From the NCBI GenBank assembly GCA_951812665.1, contig CATOST010000015.1, positions 1 to 64,000 of the forward strand: DNA of 64,000 nt, written 5' to 3'. The stretch is from an uncultured Acidobacteriota bacterium. Its GTDB lineage: Bacteria; Acidobacteriota; UBA6911; RPQK01; JAJDTT01. Both the position numbers and the translations under genes were made by a program. Positions 5,676 through 16,600 of this stretch are shown here, in pieces. Each line of letters begins with the position of its first letter. The first letter of the stretch is position 1. The notes below the pieces were generated by a model. The model was not told the DNA's origin and ran no database searches. It saw only the letters and a list, made by a program, of their open reading frames with translations.

Positions 5676-8591
5676 ATGTTACGCAAGTTCCGTGTGACGT
5701 TATTGGCCTGCTTGATCTTCGGCCCCGCTCTTCAGGCGGGCGGCTCGGCCGACTCCGGTTTCGAAAGAGACGTCCTCCCCATCTTCGAGAAGAGCTGTCT
5801 CCAATGCCACAGCGGCGCCGATCCCCAGGGCCAGCTCCACCTGGGCACCTTCGAGGCCATGTTGGCCGGAGGGAAGTCGGGAGCCGCACTGATGCTCGGG
5901 GACTCGGACCGGAGCCTGCTGGTCTCCAAGTTGATCTCGGGCGCCATGCCCCCGGGGGACGTCAACCTGTCCCGGGAGGAGATCCGGGCCATCCGGCTCT
6001 GGATCGACGCCCAGGCGGCTCACACGGGAGGCCGGCTCCATACCGAGAAGGACGTGCTGCCCATCTTTCAGATGCACTGCGTCAACTGTCACGGCAAGGC
6101 CAAGCAGGAGGCGGGACTGGACCTGCGGACCCGGGCCGGCCGGCTCCGGGGAGGCGAATCGGGGCCGGCTCTCGTCCCCGGCGATCCGGGCCGGAGCCTG
6201 CTCTTTTCCCGCATCGTCTCCCAGGAGATGCCTCCCCTGGACAAGATCCGGCCGCCCACCACGGCCGAGGTGGAGGTCCTGAGAGGGTGGATTCTGGCCG
6301 GGGCTCCGGTGGACCCGCCCCAGGCGGATGCCGTCGCGGATCCCCCCCTGTCCCCGGAAGACACGGAGTTCTGGTCCTTCCGCTCTCCCCGCAGGCCGGA
6401 TCTGCCGCGAGTCCGTCATCCCGAGCAGGCCCGCAATCCCATCGACCTCTTTCTGCTGGCACGGCTGGAGGCCAAGGATCTCGGTTTCTCTCCCGAGGCC
6501 GAGCCCCTGGTCCTGCTGCGCCGGGCCTATCTGGACCTGACCGGCATGCCTCCCGCCTCCCAGGAAGTCCTGGACTACCTGGCGGACCGGGAGCCGGGGG
6601 CCTACGAGCGGCTCCTGGACCGGCTCCTGGACTCTCCCGCCTACGGTGAGCGCTGGGCCCAGTACTGGTTCGACCTGGCCGGGTACAGCGATTCGGAGGG
6701 GATCATCGACGAAGACAAGGTCCGCCCTCATGCCTGGCGCTATCGCGACTACGTGATCCGGGCGCTGAACCGGGACATTCCTTACGATCGTTTCCTGACG
6801 GAGCAGTTGGCGGGCGACGAGCTGGTGGACTACAAGAAACAGAAGGAGGTCACCCAGGAACTGGTGGACGTTGTCGCCGCCACCGGCTTCCTGCGGCTGG
6901 CTCCCGACGGCACCTATGGCCAGCCCAATGGATCGCTCCAGGAAAGGATGGACGTCATCGCCGACGAGCTCCAGGTCCTGGGCTCGTCGGTTCTGGGCCT
7001 GACCGTCGGTTGCGCCCGCTGCCACGACCACAAGTACGATCCCCTGAGCCAGCGCGAGTACTACAGCCTGGCCGCCATCTTCCAGACCGCGCTGGACCCC
7101 TATGACTGGCGTCCGCCCACCAAACGGGTGCTGCGTGTCGCTCTGGAGGCGGACCTCAAGGAGGTCGAGGCCCACAACGCCCCGCTCCAGGTCAAGCTCC
7201 GAAACCTGGAAACGGAGCTCAAGGAAAAGGCTCGACCCTACAAGGAGAAGCTCCGGAAGGAGGCGCTGGACGCCCTGCCCGTCGACCTTCAAGCGGACCT
7301 CAGGGCCATCACCGAGACGCCCGAGAAGAAACGCACCAGCCTGCAACGTTTCCTGGCCCGAAAGTTCAAGGAGGTGGTGGACCCCGCCTATGCGGTCCTG
7401 GGGGACCGTTTCCCCGAGTTCAAGAAGTCCGCCGGCCAGTTGGAGAAGGACATCGCCCACATCAAGAACTCCAAGTACGGGTCCGAGACCAATTTCCGGG
7501 ACCAGACCAAGTACCGGACCCTGCCGGGCATCCGGGCCCTCTACGACATGGGAGGAGACCCTTCTCCCGTCTATCGTCTGAACCGGGGCGAAGCCCGGAC
7601 GGTGGCGGAACGGGTGTACCCGGACGTTCCCCGAGTCCTGTCCGCCGCCGGTCTGGAGCCCTACCGGCCGCTGCCGCCGGCGGGGCGCGACACCAGTGGC
7701 AACCGCCTGGGCCTGGCCCGCTGGCTGACCCAGGAGGGGCATCCTCTGACTTCGCGGGTTCAGGTCAATCGGATCTGGGGCCATCACTTCGGCCGGGAAC
7801 TCGTCACCACCCCGGCGGACTTCGGCAGGACCGGGTCCCAGCCGACCCATCCGCAGCTCCTGGATTGGCTGGCGGCCGAGTTCGTGGACCGGGGATGGAG
7901 CATGAAGGCCATGCACCGGCTGATCATGACCTCGGCGGCCTACCGGCAGACCTCCCGGGTCAGCCCCCGGGTCCGGCAGCAGGATCCCGACAACCTGCTC
8001 CTGTCCCGGATGCCGCTGCGGCGGTTGGAAGCCGAGGCCCTTCATGATTCGGTGTTGCGCGTCACCGGCCGCCTGGACCCGACCCCCTTCGGAATCCCCG
8101 TTCACCTGAAGGAGGAATCCAGCGGCGAGGTGGTGCCCGAATCGACCTCGGGCGGGTGGCGCCGGGCGGTCTATCTGCTCAAGCGGCGCCGCATGCCCGT
8201 CTCCTCCCTGGAGGCCTTCGACTATCCGGTGATGATTCCGAACTGCGGACAACGCCGGCAGTCCACCGTCCCCTTGCAGGCGCTGCAGCTCATCAACGGA
8301 GAGCTGATGCGCGGCCACGCCCGCTACCTGGCGGGCCGTCTCATGGACCAGGCTCCGGGAGACACGCCGGGGCAGATCGAGAAACTCTATCTGGAGGTCC
8401 TGAGCCGCCATCCCACCGCGGAGGAGAGCCGGCGAATCGAGGAGTCTCTGCAACGCCTGCAGCGGGAGTGGCGCAGCCACCTGAATCAGAAGAACGATCC
8501 CGCGCCCCGGGGACCCGGGGCCCGCTGGTCGGCGCTGAGCTCGGTGGTCCTCACGCTCCTCAATTCGGGGGAGTTCATGTACATTGACTGA
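5676..8591 (+). CDS. PSD1 domain protein: double cytochrome c-like, DUF1549, DUF1553
   Basis: A 971-residue exported protein. After a signal peptide (residues 1-22) come two planctomycete cytochrome-type domains, each with a haem-binding motif: CLQCH at residues 41-45 and CVNCH near residue 135. DUF1549 follows (ERWAQYWFDLAGYSDSEG, third motif CARCH near 445), then a charged helical segment (residues 490-600) and DUF1553 (NRLGLARWLTQEGHPLTSRVQVNR ... FGRTGSQPTHPQLLDWLA). The role is unproven; membership in surface electron transfer or polysaccharide use is proposed for the family. The DUF1501 gene follows, as in other genomes, and is probably co-transcribed. Confidence 0.93.
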   Translation: MLRKFRVTLLACLIFGPALQAGGSADSGFERDVLPIFEKSCLQCHSGADPQGQLHLGTFEAMLAGGKSGAALMLGDSDRSLLVSKLISGAMPPGDVNLSREEIRAIRLWIDAQAAHTGGRLHTEKDVLPIFQMHCVNCHGKAKQEAGLDLRTRAGRLRGGESGPALVPGDPGRSLLFSRIVSQEMPPLDKIRPPTTAEVEVLRGWILAGAPVDPPQADAVADPPLSPEDTEFWSFRSPRRPDLPRVRHPEQARNPIDLFLLARLEAKDLGFSPEAEPLVLLRRAYLDLTGMPPASQEVLDYLADREPGAYERLLDRLLDSPAYGERWAQYWFDLAGYSDSEGIIDEDKVRPHAWRYRDYVIRALNRDIPYDRFLTEQLAGDELVDYKKQKEVTQELVDVVAATGFLRLAPDGTYGQPNGSLQERMDVIADELQVLGSSVLGLTVGCARCHDHKYDPLSQREYYSLAAIFQTALDPYDWRPPTKRVLRVALEADLKEVEAHNAPLQVKLRNLETELKEKARPYKEKLRKEALDALPVDLQADLRAITETPEKKRTSLQRFLARKFKEVVDPAYAVLGDRFPEFKKSAGQLEKDIAHIKNSKYGSETNFRDQTKYRTLPGIRALYDMGGDPSPVYRLNRGEARTVAERVYPDVPRVLSAAGLEPYRPLPPAGRDTSGNRLGLARWLTQEGHPLTSRVQVNRIWGHHFGRELVTTPADFGRTGSQPTHPQLLDWLAAEFVDRGWSMKAMHRLIMTSAAYRQTSRVSPRVRQQDPDNLLLSRMPLRRLEAEALHDSVLRVTGRLDPTPFGIPVHLKEESSGEVVPESTSGGWRRAVYLLKRRRMPVSSLEAFDYPVMIPNCGQRRQSTVPLQALQLINGELMRGHARYLAGRLMDQAPGDTPGQIEKLYLEVLSRHPTAEESRRIEESLQRLQREWRSHLNQKNDPAPRGPGARWSALSSVVLTLLNSGEFMYID

Positions 8592-8607
8592 CCGGGCGAG
8601 GCACCTC

Positions 8608-10053
8608 ATGGACAATTTCGGATCGAACCTCCGCGGCACCCGGCGGGATTTCTTCTCCCGTCTCGGCGACGGAGTCCACGGCGCAGCCTTGGCCTGGCTG
8701 CTGCAGAAGGATCTCCTGGGTTCGCCGAGCCCTGACCACGGACGGCCCCGGGTCGACTTGACACCGCTGGCTCCCCACCATGAGCCCAAGGCCAAGTCGG
8801 TCATCCACCTGTTCATGAACGGCGGTCCCAGCCAGGTCGACCTCTTCGACCACAAGCCGACCCTGGCTCGAATGGCGGGAGGCGCCGCCCCCCGGGACCT
8901 GCTCAACCAGATCGAGAACATGGAGCAGGTCGGCACTCTGATGCCGTCTCCGTGGGAGTTCTCCCGGCACGGCAAGTGCGGGATGGAGCTGTCGGAACTC
9001 TTGCCGCATACCGCCGGAATCGTGGACGACATCACCCTGGTCCGGTCCATGTACGGAGAGCATTTCAACCACGAGCCCTCCATCAACCTCTTCCACACGG
9101 GCCGAACCATTACCGGCCGCCCCACCCTGGGGGCATGGGTCACCTACGCCTTGGGCTCCGAGAACCGGAACCTGCCCGGTTATGTGGTTCTGGAAGACAA
9201 GAAGCTGCCGGTCAACGGCATACAGAACTGGCAGTCGGGCTGGCTTCCCCCGATGTATCAGGGCACACGGTTCCGGGAGAAGGATCCGGCCGTGCTCAAC
9301 CTGAACCCCAGGGAGCGGCTGCCCAACCCGCTGATCGAAGCCGAACGGTCACTGCTGCGCAGCCTGGACCGTTCTCACCGCATGGAACGTCCGTGGCAGC
9401 CGGACCTGGACGCCCGGATCTCCTCCTACGAACTGGCCGCCCGCATGCAGTTGGCCGCCAGCGACGCCCTGGACCTCTCCCAGGAGAGCGAGGCCACCAA
9501 GGAGATGTACGGTCTCAACCACGAGGCCACCGCCTCCTACGGAAGACGCTGCCTGCTGGCCCGGCGCCTGGTGGAAAGGGGAGTGCGCTTCGTCCAGCTC
9601 TTCATCGAGTACCAGATCTGGGACAATCACTCCGACCTGAAGAAGAACCTGGAGAACTGCTGCCGGAAGACGGACCAGCCCTCCGCCGCACTGGTTCGCG
9701 ATCTGAAGCAGCGGGGGCTGCTGGACGACACGCTGGTCATCTGGGGGGGCGAGTTCGGCCGCATGCCCATCTCCCAGCTTCGAGACGGCGGCTCCGCCGG
9801 CCGGGATCACGGTCCCGACGGCTTCAGCCTCTGGATGGCCGGAGGGGGAGTCAAGTCCGGATACGTCCACGGCGCCACCGACGACATCGGCCACAAGGCC
9901 GCCGTGGACCGGGTCAGCGTCCACGATTTTCACGCCACCTTCCTGCACCTGCTGGGTCTGGACCACCGAGACCTGGTCTACCGGCGCCACGGCCTGGAGG
10001 AGCGCCTCACCGATCAGTATCCGGCCCGGCTGGTCCACGAGATCCTCGCCTGA
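8608..10053 (+). CDS. DUF1501 family protein with Tat-type leader
   Basis: A 481-residue protein of the sulfatase-like DUF1501 family. The N-terminus NFGSNLRGTRRDFFSRLGDG has a twin-arginine pattern (TRRDFF), so export in folded form is likely. Conserved blocks seen are VIHLFMNGGPSQVDLFDHKP, MSELLPHTAGIVDDITLVRSM, WGGEFGRMP, and GRDHGPDGFSLWMAGGGVKSG, whose Asp and His residues resemble the metal site of alkaline-phosphatase-fold enzymes. The ATG at 8608 has CGAGG upstream; a TTG at 8584 overlapping the PSD1 stop is an alternative. PSD1 and DUF1501 almost always travel as a pair, which suggests one complex at the cell surface. Confidence 0.9.
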   Translation: MDNFGSNLRGTRRDFFSRLGDGVHGAALAWLLQKDLLGSPSPDHGRPRVDLTPLAPHHEPKAKSVIHLFMNGGPSQVDLFDHKPTLARMAGGAAPRDLLNQIENMEQVGTLMPSPWEFSRHGKCGMELSELLPHTAGIVDDITLVRSMYGEHFNHEPSINLFHTGRTITGRPTLGAWVTYALGSENRNLPGYVVLEDKKLPVNGIQNWQSGWLPPMYQGTRFREKDPAVLNLNPRERLPNPLIEAERSLLRSLDRSHRMERPWQPDLDARISSYELAARMQLAASDALDLSQESEATKEMYGLNHEATASYGRRCLLARRLVERGVRFVQLFIEYQIWDNHSDLKKNLENCCRKTDQPSAALVRDLKQRGLLDDTLVIWGGEFGRMPISQLRDGGSAGRDHGPDGFSLWMAGGGVKSGYVHGATDDIGHKAAVDRVSVHDFHATFLHLLGLDHRDLVYRRHGLEERLTDQYPARLVHEILA

Positions 10054-10139
10054 CGGAAAGCAAAGAGGAAAGAGTAAAGAGGAAAAGAGTAGGCGCCGAG
10101 CGGACTTTGGCGCCCACCTGTTGATCAGGAGAAATTCGC

Positions 10140-11258
10140 ATGCAACTCGACCCTGTTTCCCTGACCCGGGACCTCGTCGCCATCAAATCCGTCAGCCGCT
10201 GGAGCAACGCTCTGGTCTCCGACCTGGTGGAGGAGCGGTTTCGCGAGCACGGCTTCGAAACCGAGCGCCTGGATTACGTGGATGAAAACGGAGAGACCAA
10301 GGTCAGCGTCGTCGGCCGGAAGGGATCGGGAACGGGGGGATTGGCCTTCTTCTCCCATACCGACACGGTGCCGGGACAGGAAGAGGACTGGGACCCCTAC
10401 GACCCGGTGGCCGGAGACGGAAAGATTTCCGGACGGGGGTCCTGCGACATGAAGGGACCTCTGGCGGCCACCATGGCTGCGGCCGCGGCGGTGGACTCAG
10501 GGGACCTGAAGCATCCGGTCCTGGTCATGGCCACCGCCGACGAGGAAGTGGGCGGAGGCGGAGCCAAGCAGGTGGTCCGGGAATCGCGGTTCTTCAGCGA
10601 AGCCCGGCCCAGCTACGCCGTAGTGGCCGAGCCGACCGAGTTGTGGCCCGTCTATGCCCACAAGGGAGGCGCCCTGGTCATGGCCACGGCCCGGGGCAGA
10701 GCCGCCCACACCAGCACCGACCTCGGCACCTCGGCCAATTTTCTGATCGCTCCGTTCCTGGCTGAGATAGCCGAGCTGGCCAAGGAAGTGAAACAGGATC
10801 CCCGTTACCAGAACCGTGATTTCAATCCGCCCACCAACGGTTTCAACATGGTCTTCAACGACGGCGGCACCCGTCCCAACGTGAGCGCAGCCAGGTGCAC
10901 CTGCCAAGTCGGCTTCAGGCCCATGCCCGGCGACCAGAGCCGGGAGCTGATGGAGATCGTCGCCGGCAGGGCCAGGGCCCACGGCCTGGAGGTGGAGACC
11001 GCGTTCAAGGGTCCCTTCTACGTTTCTCCCGACGCCGATCTGGTGCAACTGGCATCTCGAGCCAGCGGCGGACGGAAGCCCAAGACCGTCCCCTACGGAA
11101 CCGATTCCATCTGGATCAAGGACCAGGTCGACGAACTGGTGGTCCTGGGTCCCGGTAGCATCGCCCAGGCCCACACGGTGGGAGAGTGGATCTCCATCGA
11201 GCAACTCGAAGCAGCGGTGAAAATCTATCGCCGCATGATCCACGAAGTCTGCTGCTAG
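10140..11258 (+). CDS. M20 family metallopeptidase (ArgE/DapE/CPG2-like)
   Basis: A 372-residue dizinc amidohydrolase. Metal and catalytic residues are in the expected order: His73 in FSHTDTVP, Asp103 in GRGSCDMKG, Glu135-Glu136 in ADEEVGG and His345 in AQAHTVGEW. The dimerisation (lid) domain lies between about residues 180 and 290. Family members hydrolyse N-acyl amino acids or peptides (acetylornithine, succinyl-diaminopimelate, glutamate conjugates); the substrate cannot be named here. No signal peptide is seen, so it is cytoplasmic. AGGAG lies 8 bases before the ATG. The TAG stop overlaps the GGAG foot of the repeat cluster that follows. Confidence 0.92.
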   Translation: MQLDPVSLTRDLVAIKSVSRWSNALVSDLVEERFREHGFETERLDYVDENGETKVSVVGRKGSGTGGLAFFSHTDTVPGQEEDWDPYDPVAGDGKISGRGSCDMKGPLAATMAAAAAVDSGDLKHPVLVMATADEEVGGGGAKQVVRESRFFSEARPSYAVVAEPTELWPVYAHKGGALVMATARGRAAHTSTDLGTSANFLIAPFLAEIAELAKEVKQDPRYQNRDFNPPTNGFNMVFNDGGTRPNVSAARCTCQVGFRPMPGDQSRELMEIVAGRARAHGLEVETAFKGPFYVSPDADLVQLASRASGGRKPKTVPYGTDSIWIKDQVDELVVLGPGSIAQAHTVGEWISIEQLEAAVKIYRRMIHEVCC

Positions 11259-11549
11259 GAGGCGACTTTCTTGCCGCCCGGAGGGGCGACTTTCTTGTCG
11301 CCCACTGGGAGGGGCGGCATTCTTGCCGCCCATTGGGACAGGCGACTTTCTTGTCGCCTGCTCTTCTGGAGCGGGGAGATTCCTATCGCCCATTTTTCAT
11401 TTCGCCCGGTTGAAAGACGCTACGCGGAGTGGGGACTCCGTCCCCCCAAGTTCCCCCTGTCGGCGACAAGAAAGTCGCCGCTCCTCGGCGACAAGAAGAT
11501 CGCTCCATGCGAGAAGAAAGTCGCTCCTTTGGCGACAGGAGAGTGTCGG
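11258..11549. repeat. REP cluster A: five direct and four inverted hairpins around a shared core
   Basis: Direct copies of GGCGAC-TTTCTT-GTCGCC and variants lie at about 11262, 11285, 11312, 11341 and, degenerate, 11370. Inverted copies lie at about 11461, 11486, 11509 and 11532. Between them is a core with the hairpin GGGGACTCCGTCCCC that recurs at 44244-44343 and partly near 19866-19920. No convincing gene is present; open frames here are translations of the repeats. Confidence 0.9.
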
Positions 11550-11551
11550 CC

Positions 11552-11960
11552 TCAGGTGAAGGTCTTGATCGCGGCAAAGAGGAGGCCGGCAACGGCCAAC
11601 TGAGAGAGGAGCATCTTGTTGGCCATGGCATTCATGTCCGCTCGGAGTTCCGCCTTGGCCGTGGCGATTTCTCCGCGCAACTCGACCGCAGTGGATGCAA
11701 TTTCCGTGCGCAACTCGGCAATCGAGGACCGGAGTTCAACTCTGGTTGCGGCAATCTCTCGCCGCAACGACTCATCCATGCGGGAGAGATCGGCTTGCAC
11801 GAGGGAGAGATCCGCTTTCACGAGGGCGAGATCGGATTTCGTGACGGTGGACTCTCCACTCATGCGCATGACCTTCAGCAAGACAGCAGCCTGCATATCG
11901 TCGAAGCCACCGGTATTCCAGCGCGCGGGCGGCCGCGAGAGTGTCGAATGAGGCGTTCAT
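11552..11960 (-). pseudogene. Frameshifted coiled-coil protein with C-terminal membrane anchor (DUF1640-like)
   Basis: An ATG at 11960, 8 bases after GGGAGG, begins MNASFDTLAAARALE, the usual start of DUF1640/CCDC90-like proteins. Near 11912-11920 the frame changes by one base and the protein continues as TGGFDDMQAAVLLKVMRMSGESTVTKSDL, then a long coiled coil of 11-residue type (VELRSSIAELRTEIASTAVELR) and a C-terminal membrane helix (KMLLSQLAVAGLLFAAIKTF). Either one base was inserted, two were lost, or the assembly has an error. The second part alone could be translated from the ATG at 11896 (114 residues). A membrane-tethered coiled coil, with opposite topology to the array at 1449-2573. 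Confidence 0.65.
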
Positions 11961-12213
11961 CCGTATCGCCTCCCGCACGGGCGTCCCGTGACGGCAAACT
12001 CCGTTTCAACGACGCGCAACATATTCCAGCTTAGCAGTCCGCCCCTCGTGGCAAAAGTCGCCTGGCGATACGATTGACAAACCCTCGTGGCCGGCGACAG
12101 GCGCGGCGAGCGAACATCGCGCCTGGTCCACCCTCTCATCCACCCCTTGGTCCTCACCAACCATGCCTCAGTTGCTACCATATAAAGTACCTAACGCCGG
12201 TGGAGGAAAAAAC

Positions 12214-13635
12214 ATGACACGAAGATCGGTCCCGGCAGCCATGCCGTGGGTCCTGTCCCTGGGGGTTGCGCTCACCTTGGCCGAAGGTGAGCCGTCCGCA
12301 CCGCATCAACAGAAGATCGGCGCGCTCACCGAGCTGGCAGGACAAGTGCAGTTCATCACCGGCGCGAGCAACGAAGTCGTCTTCCCGCAAGTGGCGGACG
12401 GGGTCGACGAAGGCATCGGAATCACCACCGCCATATTTCTCACCAACACCGAAGAGGACGAACTCGTGGCGACCCTCCGGTTCCGGCGTTCCGACGGGTT
12501 GGGCATGGTCGTCGACCTCTACAGACTCGGTACGGACGAAATGGTCGGGTCGGGCGACTCGATTTCGGTCACCATCCCCGCCTCTCAATCGGTCTTTCTG
12601 GAGACCGGCGGTTCCGGAAACCTCTCGGTGGGTTGGGCGAGCGCGTCGGCTCCCTCCGGCAAGCGGATCGGAGGAGTCGCCGCCTACAGCCTCTTCGATC
12701 CCGATAACCGGCGAATCAGCGCCATCGTCGGCGTCGGGGCAAGTCCGGGAACGCCCGCGTTTTCTCTACCGGTGGTCCGGGACACCGCGGCCCGCACCAG
12801 AACGGCGCTGGCGTTGGCGAACAGTTCGGGCGGCACGGCTCGCCTGAGGGCCTATCTCCTCGATTCCGAGGGAGAACACAACTCCAGCAAGCCACTGACA
12901 CTCGGACCGGGCCGGCATCGGGCCCTGTACGTTGATGAGTTCTTCCCCGGGGTCGGTCCGCAATTCTATGGGACCCTCCATTTTCGCCGTGTGGACGACG
13001 ACGGGGAGCCTTTAGAGGCCCTCGACGTCCATCCGATCGCACTCCTCCAATCGGGCCATCTTTTCAGCTCGATCCCGGTGACCAGCGTCCCCATCGCGAC
13101 CCCGATTCATTTCCCCGGCGGCGAGCCCACGACGCGCCCGGCGGCCAGGATCTCGGTATCCCCCACCTCCATCGAGCGGGGCGGGCAAGCGACCTTGAGT
13201 TGGACTTCGACCAATGCCGACAGCGCCGAGATCACCCCCGGATTCGGCGCCGTCCCGACGTCCGGATCGCGGACCGTCTCCCCGGCTGCCACCACGACCT
13301 ACCGCCTCACGGTCCGGGACGCGGACGGACAGACGGCGACGGCCACGGCGACGCTCATCGTCACCGAACCCTCTGCCCAGGCCTGCGCCGCCGGGAGCGT
13401 CATTCCACCTGGGGGCCAATGTGACCTCAAGGATGCCGGAGACGAAACCGTCGGTACGTTCACCGTGGCCGCCAGCGGCACGGGCTGTCTGCGGATGGAA
13501 CCGGTCATTCTCTGTCACGCTCAGAGCCACAACATCGAAGACGTGACCCTCAATCAGTATCGGGTCACCTTCATTGCGAGCAGGGATGAGGACGGGGACT
13601 GGACGATCTCCAAGGTCTCCATTTTGTCGAATTGA
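12214..13635 (+). CDS. Secreted protein with Ig-like domain
   Basis: A 473-residue protein starting at the ATG preceded by GGTGGAGG; a signal segment follows (MTRRSVPAAMPWVLSLGVALTL). Residues 40-290 form beta-rich domains (EVVFPQVADGVDEGIGITTAIFLTN and a partner ending near LLQSGHLFSSIPVTSVP) related to the N-terminal modules of the 2012-residue protein at 45383-51421. Residues 305-390 are an Ig-like domain (PTSIERGGQATLSWTSTNADSAEI ... YRLTVRDADGQ) also found in that protein. The last 80 residues contain two Cys pairs. Probably extracellular; no enzymatic motif is seen. The subtilase gene follows after 42 bases, so the two may be co-transcribed. Confidence 0.8.
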   Translation: MTRRSVPAAMPWVLSLGVALTLAEGEPSAPHQQKIGALTELAGQVQFITGASNEVVFPQVADGVDEGIGITTAIFLTNTEEDELVATLRFRRSDGLGMVVDLYRLGTDEMVGSGDSISVTIPASQSVFLETGGSGNLSVGWASASAPSGKRIGGVAAYSLFDPDNRRISAIVGVGASPGTPAFSLPVVRDTAARTRTALALANSSGGTARLRAYLLDSEGEHNSSKPLTLGPGRHRALYVDEFFPGVGPQFYGTLHFRRVDDDGEPLEALDVHPIALLQSGHLFSSIPVTSVPIATPIHFPGGEPTTRPAARISVSPTSIERGGQATLSWTSTNADSAEITPGFGAVPTSGSRTVSPAATTTYRLTVRDADGQTATATATLIVTEPSAQACAAGSVIPPGGQCDLKDAGDETVGTFTVAASGTGCLRMEPVILCHAQSHNIEDVTLNQYRVTFIASRDEDGDWTISKVSILSN

Positions 13636-13677
13636 GGGCCGCGGGTGGGAAATCCGGGTCAGAGAAGCAGGTGGATT

Positions 13678-16600
13678 ATGCGGACAGCAAATAAGCGAAC
13701 CATCCTTGTCCTGATGTCGTTGGCCGTGGCCGCTGGCCTGACGGGGCTGATCGCCTACTACATGACGCCTGGCGAAGAGCCGGAGCCGGAGCTGACGGGA
13801 GAGGCCATGGCGACCCGTGCCGCCATGGCCCGGATCGAAGCCGAAAGCGGGGGAACCGTCCCGGAACTTGAGATTCAGGCGGCGCCCCGAATGGCTGCAA
13901 CACCGCCCGCCGCCGATAAATCCGCGGAAGGCACGACTCCCTCGCGGCCCGACGGATATTCCTTCGTCTCCTACCACGGGGAGATGCCTCGGGCGCGAAT
14001 CGCAGTCGACGCCGATACCGGCGACGAGCGGCCGAGTTCCGGTCCGGACTGGATAGGCGCAAGCATGTCCATCGAGACCCTCGTCGACCAGGCGACCGCC
14101 GCCGGACGCGACTGGTCCTTCGGCTGGGTCCGGCTCGCCGGCGACGCCATGCCGAGCGACGTGACGGGATCCCTCTCCGAGTTCGGCGCGACGGCTCTCG
14201 GTTCCTCGGGCAACCTTGTCCGCGCCCGACTGCCCGGTGACCCGGCCCTGCTGCACGAGATCGTGGCCCTGCCGGAAGTCGACGGGCTGGGTGCCGTCCC
14301 CGCGGAGCGGAAACTTCCGGAGGCGTTCGCCCGCGAGCTGACGGAAGCGCCCCCTCAAGATCAGGCGCCCGTCTTCATCACCCTGATGGCGGACGATCCC
14401 GACGGCCGGTGGCGGCGAGCGTTGGAGGACCAGGGCGCCGTGGTGGGCCGGTGGGATCCGGATCTGCGGGCCTACACGGCCAACGTTTCCCACGGTCAAG
14501 TGGAAGCCATCGCCGCGGCCGATTACGTGTTGGCCGTGGAGCCGGTCGGCGTCGTCCGGCCGGCGCACGACACGTCCGTTCCCGCCATGGGGGCGGACGC
14601 CCTGAGAGGGTACGACGGCACTCCGGGGATCTTCTCCGGGATGGGCGGCGCTTCCGTCCCCATCGGAGTCATGGACACCGGGCTCAACGTCAACCACTTG
14701 GACATCGCGTCGAACCGGGAGAGCATCTGCGGCGCCAACCTCGCCTGGGCGTCCTTCTTTTCCTCTCCCGCGGAAGAGGCCGAGGATCTCTGGATCGATG
14801 CAGGAGGCCACGGAACCCACGTCACCGGCACCATGATCGGAAACGGGTCTGTCCAGCCCCGTTTCGCCGGCATGGCGCCTTCCGTGAAGCACATCCGTTT
14901 CGGGCGAGTGCTCAACAGCTTTGGCTTCGGTTCGGTGGACTCGATTCTTCGCGGGATGGACTTCCTGGCCGAGGCGACGGAGTGTGCCGAACCGGGCCGA
15001 TTCTCCGACCCCGTCAGGCCCCTGATCGTCAACATGAGTCTGAGCTCTTCCTCCAGGACGTTCGACGGCAGGGGATTCACCGAACGCAAGCTGGACTCCA
15101 TCGTCTGGGGGCATCGTCAACTGTACGTCGTCTCGCAGTCCAACGAGAACATCGATGGCTTCTCCGATTTCGGAGCCGCCAAGAACTCCCTCTCCGTAGG
15201 TGCCGCCCTGGACAGCGGAGCCCTCGCGCTGTTCAGCAGCCACGGACCCACGGCGGACGGACGCCTGGCGCCTCAGGTCGTCGCCACCGGTGTCCGCGTC
15301 CACTCGGCCGTCGGCGGAGGGAGCCGTGGCGAATATCGGGCGATCAGCGGCACCAGCATGTCCTCCCCCACGGTGGCGGGGGTGGCCGCCCTGTTGATGG
15401 ATGCCGCCCCGGAGCATCAGGAACACCCGGCGTTGGCCCGGGCCAGACTGCTGGCCGGAGCCATCCGCCCGGACCCCTGGCTGGACGCCCCGGACGTCTT
15501 CCCCTCCACCAACACCGGAGGCCCCGGGTTGATGCAGGCGCAATACGGTCTGGGCAAGGTGTCGGCCCGCACCGGCATCCTCAACCGGGACGGGGCCGGC
15601 GGCTGGATCGGTGGCGGCGCGGTTTCGGAGCTCCGGGACGGGGAGTACGCCCACCACGACATCGAAGTGCCGGCGGGAGCCAGCCGTCTCGACCTGGTGA
15701 TGACCTGGGACGAACCGCCGGCGGACACCATCGCCAGCACGGTGCTGAACGACCTGGACCTGTGGTTGGACCGTGACGGCGACTGCGGGGAAGGAGCTTG
15801 CGGGGAGCATTTCTCGACGTCGCGAGTGGACAACGTGGAGTGGATCATCCTGAAGAATCCCCGACCGGGCACGTATCGGGCGAAGGTGGTGGCCCGCCGG
15901 GTCTACACGGCGCCGCCCAGGGCCGCGCTGGCCTGGACGGTGATCCGGGGCGCGTCCACGCCGAATCTGATGATCGGCACCGACCAGACCCGGCTTATGG
16001 GCCAGGAGGAACAGGAACTGGTTGTGACGGTGACCGCGGACGAGTATGTGGCGGCCGGCAGCCGGTTGCACCTCGACTGCCGGGACACCGCCGAGGCTTC
16101 CGGTTGCGAGCAGGTCCGGATCCACTCCATGGCCGTTTCTCGCGAAGACGGGATTTCGGTCGACCTGTCGGATGAACTTGGAACCCCCGTCCGTCCCCCG
16201 GGATCGGAACCGCCGGCGCCTTCGGATCCTCCGGTTTCGCCGATCTCCGAGGGTTCTCCGATCCCGCTGGGTTCGTCGATCCCGCTCGGCGAGATCGCCG
16301 CCGGGGAGACCCAGGAAATCCGGTTCGTCGTCTCTTCCGCCGGGGACGGAGATCCGGTCCGCCTCTACTTCACGGCGAGCGCCTGGAACGCCAAGGGAGC
16401 GTCCACCTCGGTGGAAGTCGCACCCGGCGGAAGCGGGGGCTCCGGAGTGGCCCAACGCCCCGCCAACGACGATTTCGCTGCGGCGGCCGTCATCGACGGT
16501 GATCAGGGCTTTCAGTCGGTGGACCTGCTGCTGGCCACGGCCGAGCCGGGAGAACCGCTGTTCGATCCCCGTTCGGGCCGGCCGGCCGGCTCGGTCTGGT

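Noticed and set aside
5700..9143. 1147-codon open frame on the minus strand opposite the PSD1 and DUF1501 genes
   Set aside because: High GC content leaves the antisense frame open; the plus strand has clear domains, haem motifs and signal sequences, and the minus frame matches nothing.
10056..10092. Purine-rich AAAGAGGAAAGAGTAAAGAGG repeat before the M20 peptidase gene as a binding site
   Set aside because: Short, simple and asymmetric; nothing but composition supports it, and the real ribosome site AGGAG is further downstream.
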